Source: Stenotrophomonas sp. 610A2 (GTDB taxonomy: Bacteria; Pseudomonadota; Gammaproteobacteria; Xanthomonadales; Xanthomonadaceae). From it: 64,000 nucleotides of DNA. Both the position numbers and the translations under genes were made by a program. The stretch's first letter is position 1. Each line of letters starts with the position of its first letter. Below are positions 9,438 through 17,972 of this stretch, one piece after another. The notes beneath the pieces are model-generated. The model had not been told where the DNA came from. It saw nothing but the letters and a program-made list of their open reading frames with translations, and searched no databases. The stretch is taken from positions 558,001-622,000 of the forward strand of contig NZ_CP130832.1 in assembly GCF_030549615.1 (NCBI RefSeq), read 5' to 3'.

Positions 9438-9815
9438 ATGACCGTACGTAATCGCACCCCGCTGTTCGCCCTGGTTGCCATCGTTGGTTCCGCACTTGCA
9501 CTGCCGGCCATGGCCCAGGACGCACAGGATCAGGCCGCCGCCGCGCAGGCACAGGCTGCAGAAGCACAGGATTCGGCCGCACAGGCGCAGAGCGCTGCAG
9601 CCAGCGCATCAAGCAGTGCAGCCAAGGCTTCGGCCGCGGCCGGTGGCGGCCAGAGCTGGGCCGATGTTGATGACGATGGTGATGGCACCATCAGCAAGAC
9701 CGAGTCGCAGGCCAATGCCGGCCTTGCACAGGTATTTGATGAGGCCGACAGCGACAAGGATGGCAAGCTGACGCCGGAGGAATACCGGGCTTATGCGGCT
9801 GCGCATAAGAAGTAA
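9438..9815 (+). CDS. Secreted EF-hand protein with Ala/Gln-rich linker
   Basis: A 125-residue exported protein. A signal peptide (ALVAIVGSALALPAMAQ) is followed by a low-complexity Ala/Gln/Ser segment that is probably helical, then two calcium-binding loops, DVDDDGDGTISKTE and EADSDKDGKLTPEE, both with the Asp/Glu pattern of canonical EF-hands. The start has GAGGAAG upstream. Proteins of this build are common in Xanthomonadaceae; their role is not established. A calcium-responsive or structural envelope role is inference. Confidence 0.85.
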   Translation: MTVRNRTPLFALVAIVGSALALPAMAQDAQDQAAAAQAQAAEAQDSAAQAQSAAASASSSAAKASAAAGGGQSWADVDDDGDGTISKTESQANAGLAQVFDEADSDKDGKLTPEEYRAYAAAHKK

Positions 9816-9840
9816 CTGGTAACCGGGTAAGGCTCGAAGA

Positions 9841-9977
9841 GCACCCCTCCCCAACCCTCCCCTGCGCTATGCGCAAGGGAGGGGGTAAAAGCGGCATTGC
9901 GCGATGAACCAGCAGTTCGCGCGGTCCGCTCCCTCCCTTGCACGCAGTGCAGGGGAGGGCTGGGGAGGGGGGCTCCT
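9841..9977. repeat. Intergenic repeat, CACCCCTCCCC family, two inverted arms
   Basis: The left arm reads GCACCCCTCCCCAACCCTCC and leads into a small hairpin; the right arm is its inverse, ending GGGGAGGGGGGCTCC. The spacer of about 55 bp is unrelated. The same family recurs near 46.7 kb, twice near 54 kb and inside nrdJb. The space from the EF-hand gene to the next gene (about 260 bp) holds nothing else I can see. Confidence 0.85.
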
Positions 9978-10076
9978 GCCGTTGCACTTTGCTCGAGCTG
10001 TCAAACGAGCCAGCAAACCGCGCCTTCCAGACGCAATCCCCTATTCACCGCAGGGCAGATTGCTATCCTGTGCGGC

Positions 10077-10829
10077 ATGAACATGCAGACTTCCCCCTCC
10101 GCCATCGGCCTGGTCGGCTTCGACGGCGATGACACGCTCTGGAAGAGCGAAGACTATTACCAGAAGGCCGAGCACGAATTTGGCCTGATCCTCAGCAACT
10201 ACATCGACCTGCACGATGCCGGCACCGCCCAGCATCTGCTCAAGGTGCAGCGGCGCAACCTGGCCGTGTTCGGCTACGGTGCCAAGGGCATGACCTTGTC
10301 GATGCTGGAAGCCGCCATCGAGCTCACCGATGAGAAGATCTCCGCGCACGACCTGCGCCAGATCGTCGAGATCGGCCGCCGCACGCTTGAACATCCGGTC
10401 GATGTCATCGATGGCGTCCGTGAAGCCGTGGCGGCCATCGCCGCCGAATACCCGGTAGTGCTGATCACCAAGGGCGATCTGTTCCATCAGGAGCAGAAGA
10501 TCGAGCGTTCCGGCCTGCTGGACCTGTTCCCGCGCATCGAGATCATCTCGGAGAAGGACCAGTCGACCTACGCCAAGGTGTTGGCCGAGTTCAACATGCC
10601 GGCCGAGCGTTTCGTGATGGTCGGCAATTCGCTGCGCTCGGATATCGAGCCGGTGCTGGGGCTGGGCGGCTGGGGCATCCACACCCCGTACGCGATGACC
10701 TGGGCGCATGAGGCCGAGCACGGCGTCTCCGCGGAAGAACCGCGCCTGCACCACGCCGATACCGCCCACCAGTGGCCGGAAGCGGTGCGTGCCGTCGCCG
10801 CGCAGGCTGCAGCGGCACAAGGCAACTGA
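10077..10829 (+). CDS. HAD-family phosphatase
   Basis: A 250-residue cytoplasmic haloacid-dehalogenase-type hydrolase. Motif I is GFDGDDTLW (nucleophile and acid Asp), motif II the Thr in VVLITKGD, motif III the Lys in ISEKDQS and motif IV VGNSLRSDIEP. A helical cap lies between motifs I and II, so it is class I. Substrate cannot be predicted. The ATG at 10077 was chosen; a second ATG follows two codons later. The next gene begins one base after its stop. Confidence 0.88.
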   Translation: MNMQTSPSAIGLVGFDGDDTLWKSEDYYQKAEHEFGLILSNYIDLHDAGTAQHLLKVQRRNLAVFGYGAKGMTLSMLEAAIELTDEKISAHDLRQIVEIGRRTLEHPVDVIDGVREAVAAIAAEYPVVLITKGDLFHQEQKIERSGLLDLFPRIEIISEKDQSTYAKVLAEFNMPAERFVMVGNSLRSDIEPVLGLGGWGIHTPYAMTWAHEAEHGVSAEEPRLHHADTAHQWPEAVRAVAAQAAAAQGN

Positions 10830-10830
10830 G

Positions 10831-11403
10831 GTGAGCGCGGCAGGCTCCTGGCAAGCCCCACGTCGCGCAGGCTTGCTGCTGCGGCTTGGATTGCTGGCAG
10901 CTACCGTGCTGCCACTGCCGTTGTTGGCCCAGCAGCCAGCAACGGCCGTAGTGGCCGAGGCCTACGCGCCGGCCACCGGTGATGCCTGGGTGGACAAGCA
11001 GCTGGCCGACATCAACGCCTATGCCGCGCGCTACCCGGAAGCCTTCGTCGATGAGCTGGCGCGTTATGCCAGCGCCCGCCCGGGCTATGTGCAGGCCTTG
11101 TTGCAGGACCATGGCTGGAAGCCCGGCGATGTCTATCTGGCCTGCTTCTGGGGCAAGCTCAATGGCAGCAACTGCCGCACCGCGGTGAAGGCCCGCGCGC
11201 AGCAGCCCGAGGCCAGCTGGAAGGACGTGCTGGCAGGCCTGCAGCCGCCACCGGACAACCTGCGCTGGCGCGCCCTGCGCCACGCCATCGTCGCCAGTTT
11301 CGACCACTGGGACAGGCCAATCACGCTGGACCCGCTGCTGCAGCGCCAGCTCGGCGACCGCGCCCAGCGCGAGGCAGCAGCGCGCAAGAGTGACGCGGAG
11401 TAA
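10831..11403 (+). CDS. Exported protein of unknown function
   Basis: A 190-residue protein starting with GTG right after the HAD gene. It has a signal segment (GLLLRLGLLAATVLPLPLLAQQ). The mature part is acidic to neutral and helical, with YAPATGDAWVDKQLADINAY and YVQALLQDHGWKPGDVYLAC; two cysteines (in LACFWG and SNCRTA) could form a disulfide. No family recognised. The one-base spacing suggests co-expression with the phosphatase. Confidence 0.7.
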   Translation: MSAAGSWQAPRRAGLLLRLGLLAATVLPLPLLAQQPATAVVAEAYAPATGDAWVDKQLADINAYAARYPEAFVDELARYASARPGYVQALLQDHGWKPGDVYLACFWGKLNGSNCRTAVKARAQQPEASWKDVLAGLQPPPDNLRWRALRHAIVASFDHWDRPITLDPLLQRQLGDRAQREAAARKSDAE

Positions 11404-11496
11404 ACGGCGGCAGTAATTGCTGCAGGGCGGATAGGCGCGGCGGTCGATTCCGGGCGAAAATGGCGTTCCTTCGATTTCGCGTCAAAGCGCTTTGTC

Positions 11497-12855
11497 ATGA
11501 CCGCCGACCGTTTCGTTTCGCCCGATCACATCCGCAGCCTGTTCTCGCAGGCGATGTCGCATATGTACCGCACCGAAGTGCCGTTGTACGGCACGTTGGT
11601 GGAACTGGTTGGCGCGATCAACGCCGACGTCCTGGCCGCGCAGCCGGAGCTGGCCGCGCAGATGCAGCGCAGCGGCGAGCGCGAGCGCCTGGACGTCGAG
11701 CGCCATGGCGCGATCCGTGTCGGCACCGCGCAGGAGCTGGCCACGCTTGGCCGCCTGTTCGCGGTGGTGGGTATGCAGCCGGTGGGTTATTACGATCTGT
11801 CGGTGGCCGGCGTGCCGGTGCATTCCACCGCGTTCCGGCCGGTGGATGGCGAGTCCTTGAACCGCAACCCGTTCCGCGTTTTCACCTCGCTGCTACGCCT
11901 GGAGTTGATCGAAGACGCCGCACTGCGCGAGCAGGCCGCCGAGATCCTGGCCCGCCGCAATATCTTCACCGCTGGCGCGCTGCAGCTGATCGAGCAGTGC
12001 GAGCGTGATGGCGGTTTGAGCGAAGACGATGCCTGGCGCTTCGTCGTTGAGTCACTGGAAACCTTCCGCTGGCACAACGAAGCCACCGTGTCGCTGGAGA
12101 CCTATCACGCCCTGCACGGTGCGCACCGTCTGGTTGCCGACGTGGTCAGCTTCCGTGGCCCGCACATCAACCACCTCACCCCGCGCACGCTGGACATTGA
12201 TGCCGCACAGGCGGCGATGCATGAACGTGGTCTGGCGGCAAAGGCCGTGATCGAAGGCCCGCCGCGTCGCAACTGCGCCATCCTGCTGCGCCAGACCAGC
12301 TTCAAGGCGCTGGAGGAGATGGTGCATTTTCCGTCGGGAGCCGACAACGAAGCTGGTACCCATACCGCGCGCTTCGGTGAGATCGAACAGCGCGGTCTTG
12401 CGCTGACGCCGAAGGGTCGTGACCTGTATGACGTCCTGCTTGCGCAGGCACGTGGCGGCGAAGGCAGTGCCGGTGGCGACTACATGCAGCGCCTGCAGAG
12501 TGCGTTTGCCGCGTTCCCGGATGACCATGCAACGCTGCGACGCGAAGGCCTTGGTTATTACCGTTACAGCCTGACCGATGCCGGTCTTGCCGCTGATGCG
12601 GAAACCCGTGCCTTGCCGGCGGAAGTACTGATCGAGCGCGGCCTGGCCAGCGCTGACCCGATCATCTATGAGGATTTCCTGCCGGTGAGTGCGGCGGGTA
12701 TTTTCCAGTCCAACCTCGGCGGCGGTGAGCAGCGGGCCTATGCCGCGCGTGCCAACCGCGATGCCTTCGAGCAGGCCCTGGGCGCGACGGTCAGCGACGA
12801 GTTCGCAATCTACGAGCGCCTGCAGGCCGAGTCGTTGGCAGCACTGAAGGCTTGA
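11497..12855 (+). CDS. DUF1338 oxygenase, HglS/YdcJ-like (2-oxoadipate dioxygenase/decarboxylase)
   Basis: A 452-residue cytoplasmic protein of the DUF1338 (VOC-like) family. Characterised members (HglS of Pseudomonas putida) are Fe(II) enzymes that turn 2-oxoadipate into D-2-hydroxyglutarate in lysine breakdown. The expected metal-site segments are visible: FRGPHINHLTPRTLDID supplies a His and FGEIEQRG a Glu, with FLPVSAAGIFQSNLGG near the C-terminus. Length matches YdcJ and HglS. No other lysine-degradation gene is adjacent, so the pathway assignment is by family only. The gene stands alone, followed by REP palindromes. Confidence 0.85.
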   Translation: MTADRFVSPDHIRSLFSQAMSHMYRTEVPLYGTLVELVGAINADVLAAQPELAAQMQRSGERERLDVERHGAIRVGTAQELATLGRLFAVVGMQPVGYYDLSVAGVPVHSTAFRPVDGESLNRNPFRVFTSLLRLELIEDAALREQAAEILARRNIFTAGALQLIEQCERDGGLSEDDAWRFVVESLETFRWHNEATVSLETYHALHGAHRLVADVVSFRGPHINHLTPRTLDIDAAQAAMHERGLAAKAVIEGPPRRNCAILLRQTSFKALEEMVHFPSGADNEAGTHTARFGEIEQRGLALTPKGRDLYDVLLAQARGGEGSAGGDYMQRLQSAFAAFPDDHATLRREGLGYYRYSLTDAGLAADAETRALPAEVLIERGLASADPIIYEDFLPVSAAGIFQSNLGGGEQRAYAARANRDAFEQALGATVSDEFAIYERLQAESLAALKA

Positions 12856-12893
12856 TGCATTGCTCCCTTCCTTGGGGAGGGGCAATGCCGTCT

Positions 12894-13016
12894 GTAGTGC
12901 CGAGCCATGCTCGGCAGGGGCTTCACCGGTAGAGCCCCAATGCCGAGCATGGCTCGGCATTACAGTTTGTGCGGCTTTACCGGTAAGGCCCCTGCCGAGC
13001 ATGGCTCGGCACTACC
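12894..13016. repeat. Cluster of three GTAG-type REP palindromes
   Basis: Three copies of a short palindrome built on TGCCGAGCATGGCTCGGCA. The first is headed GTAG on the plus strand; the other two (near 12941 and 12993) are inverted and end in TTAC or CTAC. Two related ACCGGTA segments lie in the spacers. This matches the SMAG repeats described from Stenotrophomonas maltophilia, and sits between convergent genes. Confidence 0.9.
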
Positions 13017-13033
13017 AAAGGCAGAAGCCTGAC

Positions 13034-14404
13034 TCAACTACCGTAACGCGTCTTCAACATCGCCCACGCCGAGCGCAATGCCAGCGCCTCACCACCGGCC
13101 GGGCGCCCCGGGCGTTCGCCGTCGTTCCAGGCGTAGACGTCCAGATGTGCCCACACCTGGCCTTCGTTGATGAAACGCTCCAGATACAGCGCTGCGGTCA
13201 CCGAGCCAGCCATGCGCGAGCCGGCGTTGGCGAGATCGGCGATGCCGCTGTTGAGGTAGCGCAGGTAGGGACGCCACAAGGGCATGCGCCACACCGGGTC
13301 GCGGGTGCTGTCGCCAGCCTGCAGCCACTGGTTGGCCAGGGTGTCGTCATTGGCGAACAAGGCCGGCAGATCCGGGCCCAGCGCGATACGTGCAGCACCG
13401 GTGAGGGTGGCGAAATCGAGGATGGTGTCCGGGTTCTGCTCGCTGACGTAGGTGAGCGCGTCGCACAGCACCAGGCGGCCTTCGGCGTCGGTGTTGTCGA
13501 TCTCCACGGTGAGGCCCTTGCGAGTGGTGATCACTTCGCCGGGACGGAAGGCATCCGGACCAACTGCGTTTTCGACTGCAGCCACCACCAGGGTCAGCTG
13601 CACCGGCAGCTGCTGCGCCATCACCAGGCCCGCCAGGGCGATGGCGTGGGCGGCACCGCCCATGTCCTTCTTCATGTTGCGCATGCCGTCAGCCGGCTTC
13701 AGATCCAGGCCGCCGGTGTCGAAGCACACGCCCTTGCCGACCAGTGCCAGATGCGGCGCACCCGCGTTGCCCCAGCGCAGCACGATCAGGCGCGGTGCGC
13801 GGTGCGAGGCGCGGCCAACGGCGTGGATGGTCGGGAAGTTCATTTCCAGCAGTTCGTCGCCGGCAATCACTTCCAGCTCGCCGCCATGGGCTTCGACCAG
13901 ATCGCGCGCGGCGTCTTCCAGCTGCTGCGGGCCCATGTCTTCGGTCGGTGTGTTGACCCAATCGCGCACGCGCAGGCAGGCGGTCACCACGTCCAGCACT
14001 TCGGCGGCAGGCGTTGCCAGCAGTTGCGCGGCCGGGCGCGCCAGCTTGCGGTAGCGGTCGAAGCGGTAGCTGCCCAGGCCCCAGCCGATCTGCAGGTTGG
14101 CGCTGCTGCTGGCGTCCAGTTCGTTGGCAACCTGCCAGGTTGTGCCGGCCGGCAGTGCGAACGGTGCGTGCGCGTAGGCGTAGGCATCAGCATGATCGCC
14201 AACGCCGAGCACGGCGCCGGCAATGCCGTTGTCGCCGGGCAGCAGCAGCACGCTGGTCGGTGCGGCGTTGAACTGCTGCGCTGCGGCCCAGGCCTGCACG
14301 GCGGCCGGCTGCTGTGCCTTCCACGCGGCAAAGCCGTCGCGGTCCAGCACGTATAGCGGCAGGGCGTTGGTGGAATCGGTGGTGTAAGCGGTAATCGGGG
14401 TCAT
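13034..14404 (-). CDS. Leucyl aminopeptidase family protein (M17)
   Basis: A 456-residue cytosolic aminopeptidase. The C-terminal catalytic domain has both metal-binding signatures of M17: GKGVCFDTGGLDLKPADGM with the lysine of KKDMGGAAHA, and the family signature NTDAEGRLVLCDAL. The N-terminal domain is shorter and diverged relative to PepA, so it resembles the PepB-like subgroup. Such enzymes remove N-terminal residues from peptides, with two zinc or manganese ions. It lies just upstream of a HAD phosphatase on the same strand, separated by about 33 bp. Confidence 0.92.
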   Translation of the reverse strand: MTPITAYTTDSTNALPLYVLDRDGFAAWKAQQPAAVQAWAAAQQFNAAPTSVLLLPGDNGIAGAVLGVGDHADAYAYAHAPFALPAGTTWQVANELDASSSANLQIGWGLGSYRFDRYRKLARPAAQLLATPAAEVLDVVTACLRVRDWVNTPTEDMGPQQLEDAARDLVEAHGGELEVIAGDELLEMNFPTIHAVGRASHRAPRLIVLRWGNAGAPHLALVGKGVCFDTGGLDLKPADGMRNMKKDMGGAAHAIALAGLVMAQQLPVQLTLVVAAVENAVGPDAFRPGEVITTRKGLTVEIDNTDAEGRLVLCDALTYVSEQNPDTILDFATLTGAARIALGPDLPALFANDDTLANQWLQAGDSTRDPVWRMPLWRPYLRYLNSGIADLANAGSRMAGSVTAALYLERFINEGQVWAHLDVYAWNDGERPGRPAGGEALALRSAWAMLKTRYGS

Positions 14405-14437
14405 GGTGTTCTCTTGCGTCTGCTGGCGGCCGTGGGC

Positions 14438-15148
14438 TTAGCGCTGCGGGTTGGAGGCGTTGCCATCCAGCCAGTCGGCCAGTCCGGTCAGGGTGTCGAA
14501 CTGCAGGTCGGGCTGCAGTTCGGTGTGGGTCCATGAATGTTCTTCGCGGTTGATCCAGCAACCACGCAGGCCGGCGCGCATCGCACCGGCTACGTCCATC
14601 TCGGCGTGGTCGCCGACGTGCAATACATGCGCGTGCTCAACGCCGAGGCGCTCGCAGGCGGCATGGAAGATGCCCGGGTCCGGCTTGGCCGCACCGAACT
14701 CGCGCGAGCCCAGCTGGAAGGCGAACAGCTCGCCGATGCCAATGCGCTGCAGGTCTGCATTGCCGTTGCTCACCGCAGCCACCGGCACGCGCGCGGCGAT
14801 GCGGCGCAGTGCGGCCAATGCATCGGGGTAGAACTCGACCTGGTTACGCGCTGCATAGAAGGCTTCATAGGCCGGATCCAGCAGGTCCATGCTGGCGCCG
14901 CTCTTCTCCAGCGCCTCGGCCAGGGTCAGTCGGCGCAATGCGCTCAGGTCGTAGTGCAGGTGCGGGTTGTCGCGGAACGAGCGTTCACGCAGTTCACGCA
15001 TGGCCGTGACCGGGTACATGCTGGCGGTGGCCGGGCTGTGCTCCAGCATCCAGTCATGCAGCACCTGATCGATGCGGGCGCCGATGGGAGCGAACGGCCA
15101 CAGGGTGTCGTCCAGATCGAGGGTGATGGCGAGTACGGGGAAGTTCAT
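14438..15148 (-). CDS. HAD-IA phosphatase, YigB-like
   Basis: A 236-residue HAD hydrolase. Motif I is TLDLDDTLWP, motif II the Ser in VAAVSNGNADL, motif III the Lys in FGAAKPDPGIF and motif IV HVGDHAEMDVAGA. The layout with a class I helical cap and the opening ITLDLDDTLW resembles YigB, one of the phosphatases acting on the riboflavin precursor ARPP and on FMN. That substrate is a family guess. It precedes the M17 aminopeptidase on the same strand. Confidence 0.82.
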   Translation of the reverse strand: MNFPVLAITLDLDDTLWPFAPIGARIDQVLHDWMLEHSPATASMYPVTAMRELRERSFRDNPHLHYDLSALRRLTLAEALEKSGASMDLLDPAYEAFYAARNQVEFYPDALAALRRIAARVPVAAVSNGNADLQRIGIGELFAFQLGSREFGAAKPDPGIFHAACERLGVEHAHVLHVGDHAEMDVAGAMRAGLRGCWINREEHSWTHTELQPDLQFDTLTGLADWLDGNASNPQR

Positions 15149-15210
15149 CCGGGCATTTTACGCCAAGCCCATGAGCCGGGCCTGTAGGGGCCGTGGCTGC
15201 CCGATCTTGC

Positions 15211-15407
15211 TTGTGGGAGCGGCGTCAGCCGCGAAGCCGGCACATCATCAGCGGCGTAGCCCGGGTAAGCGCAGCGCACCCGGGAGGTGGGCGCGTGCTG
15301 ATGTCTGGAGTTGTCTGCAAACGGCCCCGGGTGCGCTGCGCTTACCCGGGCTACGTTGCTGATTCCGGCAGCATCATCAGCTTCGCGGCTGACGCCGCTC
15401 CTACAAA
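15211..15407. repeat. Nested inverted-repeat element (two repeat families)
   Basis: Outer arms belong to the common TGTGGGAGCGGCGTCAGCCG family (15211-15237 against 15380-15407). Inside them lies a second inverted pair, GTAGCCCGGGTAAGCGCAGC at 15256-15285 against its complement at 15326-15354. The whole fills the gap between the HAD gene and the permease gene. Confidence 0.88.
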
Positions 15408-15415
15408 AGCGGTGC

Positions 15416-16507
15416 TTACTCCAGCAGCTTTGCCCAGCCATGCATGCCGTCCACGCGGCTCAGCACCAGCTTCACGCAGACCAATAGCGGCACTGCCAGC
15501 AGCAGGCCGATCATGCCCCACAGCCAGCCGAACAACATCAGCGCCAGGATCAGCATCAGCGGCGAGATCGCCATGCGGCGGCCGAGCACGATGGGCGTGA
15601 TCAATTGCCCCTCCAGCGTATGCAGGGCCAGGTAGGCCAGCGCCGGCAGCAGGGCGGTCAGTGGATCGCGGAATTCGACGAAGCCCATCAGCAGCATCAG
15701 CACGATGCCGATCAGCGGCCCCACGTACGGGGCGAAATTCAGCAGCGCGGCCACCGTGCCCCATAGCAGGGCCTCGGGCAGGGCGACGCCGAGCAGCATC
15801 AGCACGCCGGACAGGATCAGGCCCAGGCCGACATTGATGATGGTGATGGTCAGTACGTAGCGCGACAGCTCGCGCTCGATCGAGCGCAGGATCTCCGCGG
15901 TGAAGCGCTTTTGCTGGCGGTTGGGCAGCAGCGCAATCACGTGCCGCTGCAGGTTTTCGCCATAGATCATGAAGAACAGGGTCAGCAGCACCACTGCCAG
16001 CGCCGAGGCGGCCAGCTTGGGCGTGCGCACCAGTGCCTTGTAGGGATCGTCGAGCTGGGTGCGGATCACCTGCACCTTGCGGTTGCCTTCACCGCCAGCG
16101 GCGCGGGCGAAGCTCTCCGCTGCCAGGTTGGCCTGTTGCACCGGTTTGACGAAGTCCTGCACCTGCCGCGAGATCTGCCGCATCTGCTGCGGTGCTTCCT
16201 GCACCCATTCGGTGGCCGGGCCGGCCAGCTGCACGGTCAGCGCGGCGCTGCCGGCCAGGCCTGCCGCCAGCACCAGCAATGCGCCGAGGAAGCGTGGCAG
16301 GTGCAGTTTCTGCAGCAGACGGATGATGGGGTTGCCGATCAGCGCGAAGAACATCGCCAGTAGCACCGGCAGGATCACTTCCTGCGCGGCCCACAGCGTA
16401 TAGCCCACCGCCAACGTCGCCAGCACCACCACGGCGACGGGTGCGCGCGGGCGCGGTGCAGGGGCTTCGGCAGGGCGGGGTGTGGCTTCGGGCAACGGGT
16501 CAGACAT
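15416..16507 (-). CDS. AI-2E family transporter (PerM-like permease)
   Basis: A 363-residue inner-membrane protein with a Pro-rich cytoplasmic N-terminus, two early membrane spans (VAVVVLATLAVGYTLW and VLLAMFFALIGNPII), a periplasmic loop region, then a cluster of hydrophobic segments ending in the conserved C-terminal part (EGQLITPIVLGRRMAISPLM). This is the Pfam AI-2E transporter family. Despite the name, only some members move autoinducer-2; others act as antiporters or have unknown substrates. It is the last gene before the YqjD/E-like operon on the same strand, separated by about 45 bp. Confidence 0.9.
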   Translation of the reverse strand: MSDPLPEATPRPAEAPAPRPRAPVAVVVLATLAVGYTLWAAQEVILPVLLAMFFALIGNPIIRLLQKLHLPRFLGALLVLAAGLAGSAALTVQLAGPATEWVQEAPQQMRQISRQVQDFVKPVQQANLAAESFARAAGGEGNRKVQVIRTQLDDPYKALVRTPKLAASALAVVLLTLFFMIYGENLQRHVIALLPNRQQKRFTAEILRSIERELSRYVLTITIINVGLGLILSGVLMLLGVALPEALLWGTVAALLNFAPYVGPLIGIVLMLLMGFVEFRDPLTALLPALAYLALHTLEGQLITPIVLGRRMAISPLMLILALMLFGWLWGMIGLLLAVPLLVCVKLVLSRVDGMHGWAKLLE

Positions 16508-16552
16508 GCGGGCAGCGCTCCGTGAACGGAACGGCGCGCGCTGGCGCCGTGC

Positions 16553-17005
16553 TCAGGATTCTGACAGTTCTGTCGCCGCTTCGGCGGGACGGGGCGGTGT
16601 GCTGTTGTTGCGCGGGTTGGCGGAAGCCGATTGCGGCGGCGGGGCGTCGTCGTTGTCGCCTTCGTCGTCGGTGCCTTCATCGGTATCGGCTGCAGCCTGC
16701 CCGGCCATCACCCCGGCTGCTGCCGCAGCGGCGGCAAAGGAGGCGACCGAGGCCTGCGCGCTGCTGACCAGCCCGGACACCGAGCCGATCATCTGCAGCC
16801 AACGGCTGCCGCTGAAGGCACCGCCGGGTTCCAGCTTGCCAGCCAGGAAGCCGCCGGCCAGGCCGACCACCACGATGCGACCGGGCGTCCATGCACTGCG
16901 CCAGCTCTGGTTGAGCTGGTCCCAGTGCTGGGTGGCTTCCTCGCCACGCACCTGCACCACGGCTTCGGCGCGGCGCACTCGGCGTTGCAGGGCTTCGAAA
17001 TTCAC
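16553..17005 (-). CDS. Small membrane-associated protein, third gene of YqjD/E-like operon
   Basis: A 150-residue protein with a charged N-terminal helix (MNFEALQRRVRRAEAVVQV), a short hydrophobic segment (IVVVGLAGGFLAGKL), an Ala-rich stretch and an acidic Pro/Ser-rich tail. Its ATG overlaps the TGA of the YqjE-like gene (ATGA). Position matches E. coli yqjK in yqjD-yqjE-yqjK, but I cannot confirm homology. Confidence 0.65.
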   Translation of the reverse strand: MNFEALQRRVRRAEAVVQVRGEEATQHWDQLNQSWRSAWTPGRIVVVGLAGGFLAGKLEPGGAFSGSRWLQMIGSVSGLVSSAQASVASFAAAAAAAGVMAGQAAADTDEGTDDEGDNDDAPPPQSASANPRNNSTPPRPAEAATELSES

Positions 17006-17487
17006 GGTGTGTTCTCCCCGGGGATCTTCACTTCGGCATCGGGGTCTTCGCCATTGGGCTCATCAAACAGGCCCAGCCGCGACAACTGCCGGCGGGTGGC
17101 ATGCATGCCGGTGTGGTGGAAGAAGTACGACACCCGCCATACCGCATAGCCGGTGACGGCCAGGCTGGTCAGGGTGGGGATCAGCAGCGAGACGAACAGC
17201 GACAGGCCCATGTATTGCAGCATCGCCACTGCCGTGGCTGCCAACAGCAGCCAGGCCGAGGCACCGAATACGATGGCCACGCCGCTCCATGCCAAGGAAC
17301 GACCAAACGCGCTGCGCGCCAGGGCCAGGTCGGCCGAAGCCAGCCGGCGCAGGGAGCGCAGCGTGTTGGAAGCCGAGTCCAGCGTCTGCCGGCCGGCTGC
17401 GCCAACCTGACGGATGCTTTCTTCCAGCCCGGGCGCCTGGCCCGGGGTGGAATCGTCGCCAGTGGGCGGTGTTGCGTTATCGCTCAC
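17002..17487 (-). CDS. YqjE-like membrane protein (phage-holin-superfamily III type)
   Basis: A 161-residue protein with two adjacent membrane helices (GVAIVFGASAWLLLAATAVAM and LSLFVSLLIPTLTSLAVTGYAV) between polar ends. Databases often call this build a phage holin family protein, yet the operon places it with YqjE. It lies between a DUF883-like gene and a small membrane protein gene with overlap or near contact on both sides. No phage genes are near. Role probably in the cell envelope, possibly linked to ribosome or stress physiology as for YqjD. Confidence 0.75.
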   Translation of the reverse strand: MSDNATPPTGDDSTPGQAPGLEESIRQVGAAGRQTLDSASNTLRSLRRLASADLALARSAFGRSLAWSGVAIVFGASAWLLLAATAVAMLQYMGLSLFVSLLIPTLTSLAVTGYAVWRVSYFFHHTGMHATRRQLSRLGLFDEPNGEDPDAEVKIPGENTP

Positions 17488-17492
17488 GCCGA

Positions 17493-17852
17493 TCAGTCGT
17501 TGCTGCGGGCGAGCTTGGCAATGATCCAGCCAGCGGCGAAGGCCACGCCGAACGAAGCCAGCGGACGCTCACGGATGAGGTCGGCGGCGCTGTCGATCAG
17601 GTCCTTGCCCTTGTCCATCAGTGCATCGACCTGTTCCTTGGCAGCGGCACCGCCAAGTTCAGCGGCGGCCAGGCCAGACAGCGCGCTGTCGGACAGTTCG
17701 GCCTTCATGTTGGCCTTGCCCAGACGCAGTTCGTCGCCGGCAGCACCGGCAGCGCCCTTGACGGCCGAGCCAGCGGCGGAAGCGGCGGACTTCAGGTGTG
17801 CGCCAGCCTCGCCCAGGTGTTCCTTCATGTTCTCGGTATTGGTGGGGCTCAT
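17493..17852 (-). CDS. DUF883 (ElaB/YqjD)-like protein
   Basis: A 119-residue protein: an Ala/Gly-rich amphipathic helical body with glycine-zipper spacing (AASAAGSAVKGAAGAAG) and a C-terminal hydrophobic anchor (RERPLASFGVAFAAGWIIAKL) preceded by the RERPL motif typical of ElaB/YqjD. E. coli YqjD is an inner-membrane protein that binds ribosomes in stationary phase. It starts the three-gene operon; the ribosome site AGGAG precedes its ATG. Confidence 0.82.
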   Translation of the reverse strand: MSPTNTENMKEHLGEAGAHLKSAASAAGSAVKGAAGAAGDELRLGKANMKAELSDSALSGLAAAELGGAAAKEQVDALMDKGKDLIDSAADLIRERPLASFGVAFAAGWIIAKLARSND

Positions 17853-17972
17853 CGTGATCTCCTGGTTTCAGCGGGTGCGCCGGATGGCGCGCGGTTGCAA
17901 CAGAACTCAACAAATAGCAGTTGCCGGGTGTAAACAACGTTACGCCGGCACAACAAGTTGCTCACTTGAGCA

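Noticed and set aside
17002..17487. Phage holin
   Set aside because: Only the two-helix build fits. The operon is YqjD/E-like and no phage genes are near.
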